Source of the DNA: a virus
DNA length: 20,637 nt
Virus record (IMG/VR): IMGVR_UViG_3300033182_001025
Coordinates: 1 to 20,637 of that record
Direction: 5' to 3' (one strand)
Program-made: the position numbers and the translations under genes
Notes under the pieces: model-generated
Told to the model about the DNA's origin: nothing
The model's input: the letters and a program-made list of their open reading frames with translations, nothing else
Databases searched by the model: none
Shown: piece after piece, positions 10,001-13,582 of the stretch
How the letters are laid out: each line of letters opens with the position of its first letter
Numbering within the stretch: the first letter of the stretch is position 1

Positions 10001-12004
10001 TCTGTAGGACTTGGAACAACTGATATTGTTGGTTCTGGTTACAACGGAATCGTTTCAATTGGTGTTACTATTGTTGAGAGTGGTCACTCTGGTGATGTTG
10101 CTACAATTACTGCTACCGTAGGTGCTGGTGGAACTTTATCGTTTACTGTTGGTTCTGGAGGAACTGGATATACCAACCCCTCAATCTTCGTATCAGAACC
10201 TTCTTATGAGAATCTTTCAGTAACTGGAGTATCTAGAAGAGGAATTGGAAATACTACAGATACTGGAACTGGTCTCTTGGTATCAGTTGATGTTGGAGCA
10301 AGTTCTACAACTGGTATTGGTTCTACAATGTTTGAGGTAACAAACTTCAAGATCAGTAGACCCGGATATGGATTCAGAGTTGGTGATGTTATCAAACCTG
10401 TCGGTCTTGTAACAGATAAGAATCTTTCTTCACCTGTTGAAGAATTTACACTTACCGTTTTAGATACATTCACAGATTCATTCTCTGCTTGGCAGTTTGG
10501 TGAACTGGATTATATCGATCCAATTACCACTCTTCAAAATGGAGTGAGAACCAGATTCCCACTGTACTACAATGGTCAACTATTAAGTTTTGAAGTTGAT
10601 GAAAATAATCCACAGTCTGCCGAAATTGATCTGAGTGCAGTTCTTCTGATCTTTATCAATGGTGTTATTCAGGAACCAGGATTTGCTTACACCTTTGAAG
10701 GTGGAACATCATTCAGTTTCACTAGAGCACCAAGAGAAGAAGACGATGTTGCTATCTTCTTCTATAGAGGAACTAGAAATGAAGATAGTCTTTCGGTGAA
10801 CATAACTGAAACCATAAAAGTTGGTGATGTACTCAAAGTTCGTAAGAACAATAATATTGATGGAACAGTTACACAAAACATAAGAACAATCTATGACATA
10901 ACCACTTCTGACGTTGTAGAAACAAATCTTTATGCTGGTGTAGGAGTTGATGAAACTAATTACAAACCAACAGACTGGATTAAGCAGAAGAAGGACATCA
11001 ATGTCAACGGTGAAGCAGTTTATAAGTCAAGAGATTCTATTGAACCTCAAGTTTATCCAACTGCAAAAGTAATTGGAGATCTCTCAACTTCCGATACTGA
11101 AATCTTTATTGACGACGCACAATTCTTCAATTATGAAGAAAATGAGTCTTCAATTGTAATCGCAGATGTTGATGCACTGATTGTTCAGGGACAAGATCCA
11201 GTTGCTGCAGGAATAACTGCCGTTGTCTCTGCCGCTGGAACAATTAGTTCTCTGTCAATCGTTAGTGGAGGATCTGGTTATGTTGGATCTTCTGCAACAG
11301 TCTCAATTGCATCGCCAAAGCATGTTGGTGTTGGTATTGGAACAACTGCAACTGCAACCGTCACAATTAGTGCTGGAGCAATAACTTCTGCAACTATCGT
11401 AAATCCAGGATCTGGATATACAACTGCAAATCCACCTCAGGTTCTTGCACCAACTACAAATACATCTTATGAAAACATTACCTCAATTGACACTGTACAA
11501 GGATTCTCTGGTATTGTAACTGGAATTTCCACATCTGCTGGAACTGGATCAAATCCACTTGCAATTGTCTTCCGCCTTAATTCTTCAAACTTTGACTCGG
11601 ATCTTGTCGTTGGATATCCAATCTTTATTTACGATACTGCAGTTGGTTCTGGAGTAACTTCAATTGATAATAAGGATGCAGACACTGTTGGAATTGGTAC
11701 GACATTTGCAGACAATGTTTATATTATTCACGCCCTAGATTATCCAGGAGGAACTTCTGGAATTGTAACTTGTAATGTTTTATCAACTACAGATACGATT
11801 GGATTATCAACAACTGGATCAACTACAAGTCCAGCAGGTAGATTCTCTTGGGGCAGATTATCAGGATTCTCAAGATCTTCTTCACCAATCTCAATTGGTG
11901 TAACAGGATTAGTTGTTGACTCTGGATTATCAACATTCCCAACAATTCAAAGAAGAGGATATGGTTTGAGAGACACTGGCAGTTTGAGAAAGGATCTGGG
12001 ATAG
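143..12004 (+). CDS. Giant modular baseplate wedge protein, gp7-like (3953 aa)
   Basis: Probable structural protein in the T4 gene 7 position, between a gp6-like end and a gp8 homologue. T4 gp7 is the wedge backbone that nucleates baseplate assembly and is about 1030 aa, so this protein is nearly four times as long. Residues ~1-300 recall a C-proximal part of T4 gp7: a helical ARSLYESKGTEES.FKILFNVLYG motif at 197-219 and KLVGQTI at 256-262. A second block at 2369-2416 recalls the gp7 segment that follows. Between and after them are repeats: DDEIITYTG-like (71-131, 317-369, 3038-3111), HGFxxGD-like (598-671, 830-920, 953-1031, 1795-1866, 2916-3001), GxGY-like (several), a YHYH-like domain (1204-1335) and INGVxQxP motifs (3012, 3199, 3505). 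It has no signal peptide or membrane segment and only about eight Cys. The start is supported by AGAGGG and a one-base gap. The gp7 assignment is by eye from memory of the T4 sequence. Confidence 0.75.
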   Translation: MIKTGFETRVKVQQIIENQLPEFLRSESPKAVDFLKQYYISQEYQGGPIDLADNLDQYLKIDNLTPDVISGSATLSAGISSTTDTIEVSSTKGFPAQYGLFQVDDEIITYTGITTNSFTGCVRGFSGITTYNSKSNPEELIFSTSSKASHSSGASVKNLSAEFLKQFYKKLKYSLAPGLENVDFVSDLKVNNFLKEARSLYESKGTEESFKILFNVLYGVTPKVVDLEQFLSKPSSANFLRREIIVAERISGDPTKLVGQTIKKSSDTATQGSISEVEIFTRSGISTYYKIGLFVGYDDKDLIEGTFEIQPEVNAARPVSVGSSVITVDSTIGFPASGTLISGSNTITYTDKTVNQFLGCSGVDTAIDTKDQIRTDDVFFGYEDGDTTKKVELRITGVLSDFETIGDIKLVTEGQKLYVKNVGEKVFNPEQDKTYKQIFFNSWIYNTSCRFEVDSISGSNFVLKSEIDKSNLKVGDTVDILLGSTENVAHSNATVASISGSQITLNNLVGFTHDSTLDYSIRRKLKTATSSGTPLIYGNDVITSDIQNVYNENDQYFYVASNSLPSYDITETVSKAVLASASGSALAGYDVNTEKYSILSFSSSVPFITGDEVYYTAENATLNGLSEGTYYVKVLSPNNQIKLYLSRSLIVSDNPVEFTSKSSTGSHTFVLASQKDELIYPQKNLKKFPNSGNIRTGNNAETIPGSVGMLINGVEVLNYKSTDKVYYGPVESVNLYNGGTGYDVVNPLTVELSNPGTGTTALARPVIKGTLKEVIVDPQNFDVKKVVSVTLSGGNGSGAILEPVVEKRQREVEFDSRPTYEGGGVNIYTETLKFLDEHNFSNGDKILYDRNGNNPVGVSSYLGSNLDLGTTLSSESAYYAEVVDTTSIKLYPTLSDYNSGINTVGFTTSNTQGIHKFKTFDLKNTLRSIKVINPGSEYENRKLIVKPENVSTIEDNINFENHGFSDGDLIVYSTDGTAITGLSTSLEYYVLKQDDNNFRLANAGAGGTISSNYQSRHYVKLSSTGSGYQNFAYKPLELTINVEYDGVGGTIVASPIITGEITDLYLYEKGTGYGSSVLNFHKKPSVLFKNGKNAEIRAIVSGGKIDTIQISNSGVEYFSAPELVVSGSGIGAKLRAVVSGGKITRVVIVNPGIGYDDNTTIKVVPRGKNAFAEAYVRSLNLNNVDRFSNEILIDNPSNSQGMEYALVGYTTSIGEIFDDDGLSHSPIIGWAYDGNPIYGSYGYTNPDDSNSTVKILESSYTLSTSDVVDRPSGFSSGFFIEDYKFDGSGDLDAYNGRYCRTPEFPNGVYAYFATISSSDYTSKFPYFVGDKYKSLLVNQTLDQDFDFNSSNLIRNTFPYKASDVYSDNDFISEPYEILLQTAEVKSVTRGSINGFTINEEGSGYAVGDVASFNNTNTEGSGLSADVRTVTGKAITDVSTTLDTYQNAKLVWEDSNTVSLHTDNSHIIVDGDSIVVSGLSTFVNGLTKSHFAGISSDKSYLVAEVPANTSAGVVTDIYVSRIPVTVSTGSTIAIGTERMSVLNTFSDNKVIRVERGVSGSAHTSSTEFTVFDGKITLSTRSSYFDSKLNDKVYFNPVHSVGIGTETGLSSSNNYVIGNVTKSVSVPNQSIYLPNHPFKTSQPVTLAIVSGANAISVSNTSTSSTFNIPSGTSQTLYVINKSKDYIGLTTQVGLSTSTDGLYFRSFSSNADDKDYKYSLESNYNQITAKIQRVKSTISVSTSHLMQNGDIINLTVNPNQSVGIGTSTAVVVKYNSDNNKLLINPVGFTSSVVSTSANTITLTSHGFKTGEKVFYSSSDFLISGVTTGSYFVYRIDDDTFNLTNTRYDALSSPPSIVSFASTGGLGQEISRINPQIKVIRNNNLVFDLTDSSLSGYELKIFEDNNFYNELVSTGSTTSFSVSGVGTVGVSTNASLTLNYSAELPSKLYYGLEKSGYISTADRTVENGYEILFEDSVYNGSYTISGIANTTFVISLDSIPESLTYNQNNTEVLKYSTSSATARGGVDSMRITDPGLNYKKLPSFVSIASSAGENADITPKSSDIGRINEVIINDPGFDFSADKTLSPEAYVSPTINIINRNTITDIEIVSGGSNYTTNPDLVIVNPETGTAYTNGILESKIQGSSVSSVSIIESPRGLSEVKSKVYAINNSNGVGIKSCISSTVGLVTCVLVTPISGFTTAPFTVGEKIFVEGIKKSGTSGDGFNSADHGYNLFSISAFRNTNPAELEFSVGEYTTNAGVAVTDQNSFASIISENDYPSFDVVQVPLSFIEGEKIFTLTNGAYVERDLIVTENLNDLIKVYGTYDLSADEVILGRDSGTIATIESVENNRATFKVNYSLRKDIGWSDDIGKLNEDYQVTPNNDYYQNLSYTIKSPIEYEDLVTSVNSLLHTTGLKNFADTGITSTASVSAGTGRTSTSFALLDIISKERVDTINAYDLVLDYETENDRSKFLKFQNKKLADYIKCISNRVLIIDDIKNEFSSSESNNDLYTDTVDYSINDGYSRFLVQIINPNDSERQTTEVITLSSADGDIITVEKGSVYSTAESVGDISANLSEFGDLSLRFTPTEKFNSDYDIKVLKNNFSSSISGVGTQSVGFIDLVGSNITVGSGSTGSIVSSTTSTTEAFFANIEVRNTDTNERNYVELYVDHDGTDTFVSEVFFDNGSPVQTSTNFIGTFTASIDSGVLSIDFTNDESDSVFIRSKVVGFGTTSVGIGTYKFATAGQPAGTEKTVRLQSNFISASGISTIFTVSKEDVTSIKSVAKVGFGNTTALHQFLIIHDDTDTYTVQYPFLTSGSETGIGTFGSSINGSDVAIEFHPDASVTDVVTIQTYSEIVQTERDLVNIPQDLTYGSISESVVVSSYNAINGDRINKTIFDLNTNGIPIFEKSFNPSDTDVLNLSTGVFTVSDHFFSTGERLIYESGSSFDGGTFSDIQVSGASSLPSEIYAIRVNSDQFKLATSRSNATAGTAITFSSAGTGNAHTLEMYKKMEKSIISIDGVVQSPIAFTPINHTLQDNGGTVGAAATYFSISGISSILPGDILKVDDEYIKVESVGIGTTNTGPVTGIGTFNIVKGERGFVGTTATSHTDGATARVYLGAFNIVDNQIYFTEPPTGNSSEPVDSGNLAYPRSTFAGRVYLRNDYTTNQIYDNISKSFTGIGQTYTLTVGGANTTGIETGSGVLFINDIFQTPTTENNTGNNYNFIENSGISSAVFTGITTSGGLLISDYDVNQNQLPRGGIIVSLGSTSGLGFAPLVGASVTAVVGAGGSIVSVGLGTTDIVGSGYNGIVSIGVTIVESGHSGDVATITATVGAGGTLSFTVGSGGTGYTNPSIFVSEPSYENLSVTGVSRRGIGNTTDTGTGLLVSVDVGASSTTGIGSTMFEVTNFKISRPGYGFRVGDVIKPVGLVTDKNLSSPVEEFTLTVLDTFTDSFSAWQFGELDYIDPITTLQNGVRTRFPLYYNGQLLSFEVDENNPQSAEIDLSAVLLIFINGVIQEPGFAYTFEGGTSFSFTRAPREEDDVAIFFYRGTRNEDSLSVNITETIKVGDVLKVRKNNNIDGTVTQNIRTIYDITTSDVVETNLYAGVGVDETNYKPTDWIKQKKDINVNGEAVYKSRDSIEPQVYPTAKVIGDLSTSDTEIFIDDAQFFNYEENESSIVIADVDALIVQGQDPVAAGITAVVSAAGTISSLSIVSGGSGYVGSSATVSIASPKHVGVGIGTTATATVTISAGAITSATIVNPGSGYTTANPPQVLAPTTNTSYENITSIDTVQGFSGIVTGISTSAGTGSNPLAIVFRLNSSNFDSDLVVGYPIFIYDTAVGSGVTSIDNKDADTVGIGTTFADNVYIIHALDYPGGTSGIVTCNVLSTTDTIGLSTTGSTTSPAGRFSWGRLSGFSRSSSPISIGVTGLVVDSGLSTFPTIQRRGYGLRDTGSLRKDLG
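353..535 (+). repeat. DDEIITYTG-type module, copy 1 (residues 71-131)
   Basis: Pattern: TIEVSSTKGFP, then a VDDEIITYTG strand, then F-GC-RG and a Gly/Thr turn. Related segments occur at 1091-1249, 9254-9475 and, in the downstream DUF4815 gene, 19430-19633. Probably a small beta module of phage tail proteins. Function is unknown. Confidence 0.55.
1091..1249 (+). repeat. DDEIITYTG-type module, copy 2 (residues 317-369)
   Basis: VITVDSTIGFPASG, then NTITYTD and F-GCSG follow the same order as copy 1, including the shared GFP and GC dipeptides. The acidic DDE is replaced by GSN. Confidence 0.5.
1934..2155 (+). repeat. HGF-type module, copy 1 (residues 598-671)
   Basis: Pattern: an ITGDEVYY strand, GLSEGTYYVKV, a polar turn, an IKLYLS strand and a closing STGSHTF. 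This matches the four other copies in this gene (hydrophobic-F-x2-GD/E-x-(I/V)-x-Y ... G-x5-YYV ... F/I-x-L ... STG-x-H-x-F), though the leading HGF is degenerate here. Confidence 0.55.
2330..2566 (+). repeat. GxGY-type module, copy 1 (residues 730-808)
   Basis: A VNLYNGGTGYDVV opening is followed by PLTVELSNPG, a Gly/Ala-rich strand and a second VVSVTLSGGNGSGA half. The period is roughly 40-60 residues (I/V-x-I/V-x2-x-G-x-GY, strand, GxGA-x-A-x-V, G-x-I). It belongs to the family also found in the gp8 and DUF4815 genes here. Confidence 0.6.
2630..2902 (+). repeat. HGF-type module, copy 2 (residues 830-920)
   Basis: DEHNFSNGDKILY is followed by YYAEVVDTTSIKLYP and ends with NTQGIHKF. It has the same order of motifs as the other copies, with a longer loop before YYAEV. 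Confidence 0.6.
2999..3235 (+). repeat. HGF-type module, copy 3 (residues 953-1031)
   Basis: INFENHGFSDGDLIVYS, then ITGLSTSLEYYVLKQDDNNF and a closing STGSGYQNF. With copy 2 it forms a near-tandem pair separated by a short GSEY-containing linker. Confidence 0.65.
3287..3673 (+). repeat. GxGY-type module cluster, three successive units (residues 1049-1177)
   Basis: Three units follow each other: ITDLYLYEKGTGYGSS, IDTIQISNSGVEYFSAP and ITRVVIVNPGIGYDDN. They are separated by the Ala/Gly strands NAEIRAIVSGGK and GAKLRAVVSGGK. The two SGGKI hinges are nearly identical, which shows internal duplication most clearly. A repetitive beta structure is likely (inference). Confidence 0.7.
3752..4147 (+). 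other. YHYH-like domain with its histidines replaced (residues 1204-1335)
   Basis: HSPIIGWAYDGNPIYGSYGY at 1225-1244 is the hallmark opening of YHYH-family domains (G-A-DG-PIYG-G). It is followed by LDAYNGRYCRTPEFPNGVY and by FPYFVGDKYKS near 1325-1335. The family's name motif Tyr-His-Tyr-His is replaced here by YAYF at 1309-1312. Canonical domains occur in bacterial secreted proteins, with unclear function. Here it is probably structural or surface-binding. Confidence 0.7.
4310..4462 (+). repeat. GxGY-type module (residues 1390-1440)
   Basis: INGFTINEEGSGYAVGDV is followed by a GSGLSADVRTVTGKAITDV strand pair. It is a single unit of the same design as the clusters at 3287-3673 and 6200-6535. 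Confidence 0.55.
4582..4603 (+). other. Perfect 9-bp inverted repeat with 4-base loop inside the gp7-like gene
   Basis: TTTCGTCAA (4582-4590) and TTGACGAAA (4595-4603) are exact reverse complements separated by TGGA. The stem encodes part of TFVNGLTKS. It could form a stable mRNA hairpin. It lies mid-gene with only a short T tract after it, so it is not called a terminator; chance is possible. Confidence 0.6.
5525..5740 (+). repeat. HGF-type module, copy 4 (residues 1795-1866)
   Basis: NTITLTSHGFKTGEKVFYSS is followed by ISGVTTGSYFVYRIDDDTF and ends in FASTGGLGQEI. This is one of the cleanest copies, with the HGF-x2-GE-x-VFY core intact. Confidence 0.65.
6200..6535 (+). repeat. GxGY-type module cluster (residues 2020-2131)
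   Basis: Three degenerate units are visible: VDSMRITDPGLNYKKLP, INEVIINDPGFDFSADK and ITDIEIVSGGSNYTTNP. The terminal Gly-Tyr has drifted to N-Y, D-F and N-Y, so the copies have diverged but keep the I-x-I-x-(D/S)-(P/G)-G-x-(Y/F) frame. Confidence 0.6.
7247..7390 (+). other. Second gp7-like core block (residues 2369-2416)
   Basis: NEDYQ, DYYQNLSYTIKSP, then VNSLLHTTGLKNFADT recall the T4 gp7 stretch DYINRSRSYYVMKIKS followed by a VHPVGFGFIAI-like run. In T4 this follows the VGQTI motif by well under 150 residues; here the gap is about 2,100 residues. A conserved-looking block with RVDTIN and CISNRVLIIDDI follows to ~7640. The match is by eye and moderate. Confidence 0.5.
8888..9145 (+). repeat. 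HGF-type module, copy 5 (residues 2916-3001)
   Basis: VFTVSDHFFSTGERLIYES, then LPSEIYAIRVNSDQFKLATS and ITFSSAGTGNAHTLEM. The HGF is HFF here. The last part (F-x-L-A-x-S then G-x-I-x-F) is typical of this repeat. Confidence 0.6.
9254..9475 (+). repeat. DDEIITYTG-type module, copy 3 (residues 3038-3111)
   Basis: YFSISGISSILPGDILKVDD, then EYIKVESVG, NIVKGERGFVGT and SHTDGATARVY. The order (turn, VDDE strand, RG, H-x-DG) is conserved with copy 1, here in a fuller form with the closing histidine. Confidence 0.6.
9896..10405 (+). repeat. Gly-rich GxGY-type cluster (residues 3252-3421)
   Basis: Repeated units include VVGAGGSIVSVG, VGSGYNGIVSIG, VGAGGTLSFTVGSGGTGY and FKISRPGYGFRVGDV. It is the most glycine-rich stretch of the protein. 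Repetitive beta structure is inferred from the alternating hydrophobic/Gly pattern. Confidence 0.6.
11201..11452 (+). repeat. GxGY-type module pair near the C-terminus (residues 3687-3770)
   Basis: ISSLSIVSGGSGYVGSSATV and ITSATIVNPGSGYTTANPP are two clear units joined by an Ala/Thr-rich strand. Both keep the full G-SGY ending. The C-terminal tail after them (RFSWGRLSGF, IQRRGYGLRDTG) is non-repetitive. Confidence 0.7.
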
Positions 12005-12005
12005 T

Positions 12006-12013
12006 TATAAATA
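12006..12013 (+). promoter_or_regulatory. T4-type late promoter TATAAATA upstream of gp8
   Basis: An exact T4 late promoter core lies in the 27-base gap between the gp7-like stop and the gp8 start. By T4 geometry, transcription would start about 6-8 bases downstream, giving a leader of only about 12 bases before the ATG at 12032. The A-rich AGAAAAAAG behind it is at best a weak ribosome binding site. Confidence 0.75.
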
Positions 12014-12031
12014 TAGAAAAAAGCTATTACG

Positions 12032-13579
12032 ATGGCGGCAATTGTAACAGATCAGTTTAGAATATTAAATGCTGGTAACTTTATAGACTCAGTTAGTAAT
12101 GATTCAAACTCATATTATGTCTTTGTTGGATTAGCAAATCCAGCAGCGTCTGGATATGGTAGAGAATCTGACTGGGATACTGACACCCCATCACCAACAG
12201 ATAACTCAGATTATATGAGCTTTGTTGGTGATGCTTCTTTGTATGGTAAAAAAGTCACTTCTGCCAATGCAAGAAGATTGGTCAGAAGAATTGATTGGGC
12301 GACGGGAACAAAATATGAGATGTATCGTCACGATTATAGCATCTCCAATTTGTCCCCAATCACAAAGTCTTCAAGACTTTATGATTCAAACTATTATGTA
12401 ATCAATAGCGAATATAAAGTTTATGTTTGTATTGATAACGGTTCTTCAGGAATCAATACAACTGGTAATGCATCTTTAGATGAACCAACATTTACCGATT
12501 TGGAACCAACCAAAGCAGGTGAGAGTGGAGACGGATATGTATGGAAATATTTGTTCAGTGTCTCTCCAAGTGATATTATCAAATTTGATTCTACCGAATA
12601 TATTTCTTTACCAAACGATTGGAGCACTACTACAAATACTCAAATTGAATCGGTAAGAGATAATGCTAATTCGGATAACAACGAGAATCAGATAAAGAAA
12701 GTCTATATTGATGCACAAGGTGCAGGATATTCGCAAGGATCTCATGAATTAAATATCATCGGTGATGGAAGTGGGGCAAAGGTTGTTGTTGAAGTTGATA
12801 GTTCTGGAAAAATAACCGATACTGTTATTTCTGCTGGCGGTAAAGGATATACTTACGGTATTGTTGATCTTGGATCAATCAACGCAAATGCTTCAACAAA
12901 AGCAAAACTGATTCCTATTATCCCACCAGCAAAGGGTCATGGATATGACATTTATAAAGAACTTGGTGCTGATAAGGTCTTAGTCTATGCAAGATTTGAT
13001 GATTCTACAAGAGACTTCCCAATTGACACCAGTTTTTCTCAAATTGGGATAGTTAAGAATCCAACTGCGATTGGATCTACTTCAATATTTACTGAGAATC
13101 AATACTCATCTCTTGGTGCAATTAAGTTCTCCTCAGTCACTGGTACAGTAAACATTGGTGACAGAATCAATCAAACTGTAACTGGTGGAACAGCAAAAGG
13201 ATTTGTTGCTTCATATGATTCTGAGACAAAGGTTCTTAAATACTTCCAAGACAGATCTTTGTTCCTGAATCAGACAACCTTTGATTCTACTGATTATGTC
13301 GGTGTCTCTACGATATCAAAGGTTCTTGATTTTGAATCAAGTGGAAATGCAGTAACTACTGTTGGTGGATTTACTGGTTCAATTGAAACTGGATTTACTG
13401 GTATTACTACAAATCCAACTGGAAACAAGATCATTTCTCTTGGCACACAATTCACAAACGGAATTGCCTCTGCTGAGATAAATAAAGGGTCGGGAGATAT
13501 AATCTATCTTGATAACCGTCCAATGATCACAAGAAATTCTAGACAAAAAGAAGACGTTAAAATTATCCTGGAATTTTAA
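12032..13579 (+). CDS. 8: Baseplate wedge subunit gp8 homologue (515 aa)
   Basis: Homologue of T4 gp8, the wedge protein that binds gp7 and gp10. The N-terminus (AIVTDQFR-x-LNAGNFIDS) matches T4 AIVTSKFRTEKMLNFYNS. Near residues 168-176, GDGYVWKYLF matches T4 GDGYVWEYLF, followed by a TEYI-x-LP/VP motif. The C-terminus IYLDNRPMI (from 491) to KIILEF matches T4 IYMENRPPI to NILFTF. T4 gp8 has 334 residues, so this one is ~180 longer. Two expansions explain most of it: a GxGY module at 221-286 and a Gly/Thr-rich segment between IGIVKNP (338-344; T4 ISIITNP) and IYLDNRP. The start at 12032 is supported by homology and by TATAAATA 18 bases upstream. Confidence 0.92.
   Translation: MAAIVTDQFRILNAGNFIDSVSNDSNSYYVFVGLANPAASGYGRESDWDTDTPSPTDNSDYMSFVGDASLYGKKVTSANARRLVRRIDWATGTKYEMYRHDYSISNLSPITKSSRLYDSNYYVINSEYKVYVCIDNGSSGINTTGNASLDEPTFTDLEPTKAGESGDGYVWKYLFSVSPSDIIKFDSTEYISLPNDWSTTTNTQIESVRDNANSDNNENQIKKVYIDAQGAGYSQGSHELNIIGDGSGAKVVVEVDSSGKITDTVISAGGKGYTYGIVDLGSINANASTKAKLIPIIPPAKGHGYDIYKELGADKVLVYARFDDSTRDFPIDTSFSQIGIVKNPTAIGSTSIFTENQYSSLGAIKFSSVTGTVNIGDRINQTVTGGTAKGFVASYDSETKVLKYFQDRSLFLNQTTFDSTDYVGVSTISKVLDFESSGNAVTTVGGFTGSIETGFTGITTNPTGNKIISLGTQFTNGIASAEINKGSGDIIYLDNRPMITRNSRQKEDVKIILEF
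12692..12889 (+). repeat. GxGY-type module inserted in gp8 (residues 221-286)
   Basis: IKKVYIDAQGAGYSQG, then GSGAKVVVEVDSSGKITDTV and ISAGGKGYTYGIVDLG. Two units of the repeat family seen in the gp7-like gene. I recall no equivalent in T4 gp8, so it looks like a module insertion. Confidence 0.7.
13477..13484 (+). promoter_or_regulatory. Candidate T4-type late promoter (GATAAATA) for the DUF4815-like gene
   Basis: GATAAATA lies inside the 3' end of gp8 (in the codons for E-I-N-K), 99 bases before the ATG at 13583. Sequence and distance nearly equal those of the element at 39-46 before the gp7-like gene. Confidence 0.5.
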
Positions 13580-13582
13580 AAA

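Larger units (their letters stand above)
9176..10678 (+). repeat. Block with three INGVxQxP-type motifs (residues 3012, 3199, 3505)
   Basis: IDGVVQSP (from 9176), INDIFQTP (from 9737) and INGVIQEP (from 10655) each open a beta segment that ends in an aromatic strand, for example YTFEGGTSFSFTRAP then FFYRGT at the third. Similar N-G-x-x-Q motifs are frequent in phage tail and baseplate proteins. A DDEIITYTG-like module and a GxGY cluster sit between the copies. Confidence 0.55.

Noticed and set aside
143-12004. Possibility that the 3953-codon frame is a tail fibre or secreted host adhesin and not a gp7-like protein.
   Set aside because: Position between a gp6-like end and gp8, plus two gp7-like blocks, favours the baseplate; the fibre-like repeats are treated as insertions. 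Not fully excluded.
12002-12034. Possible programmed frameshift or readthrough joining the gp7-like and gp8 genes.
   Set aside because: There is a promoter in the gap, no slippery heptamer, and both ends match natural protein termini.
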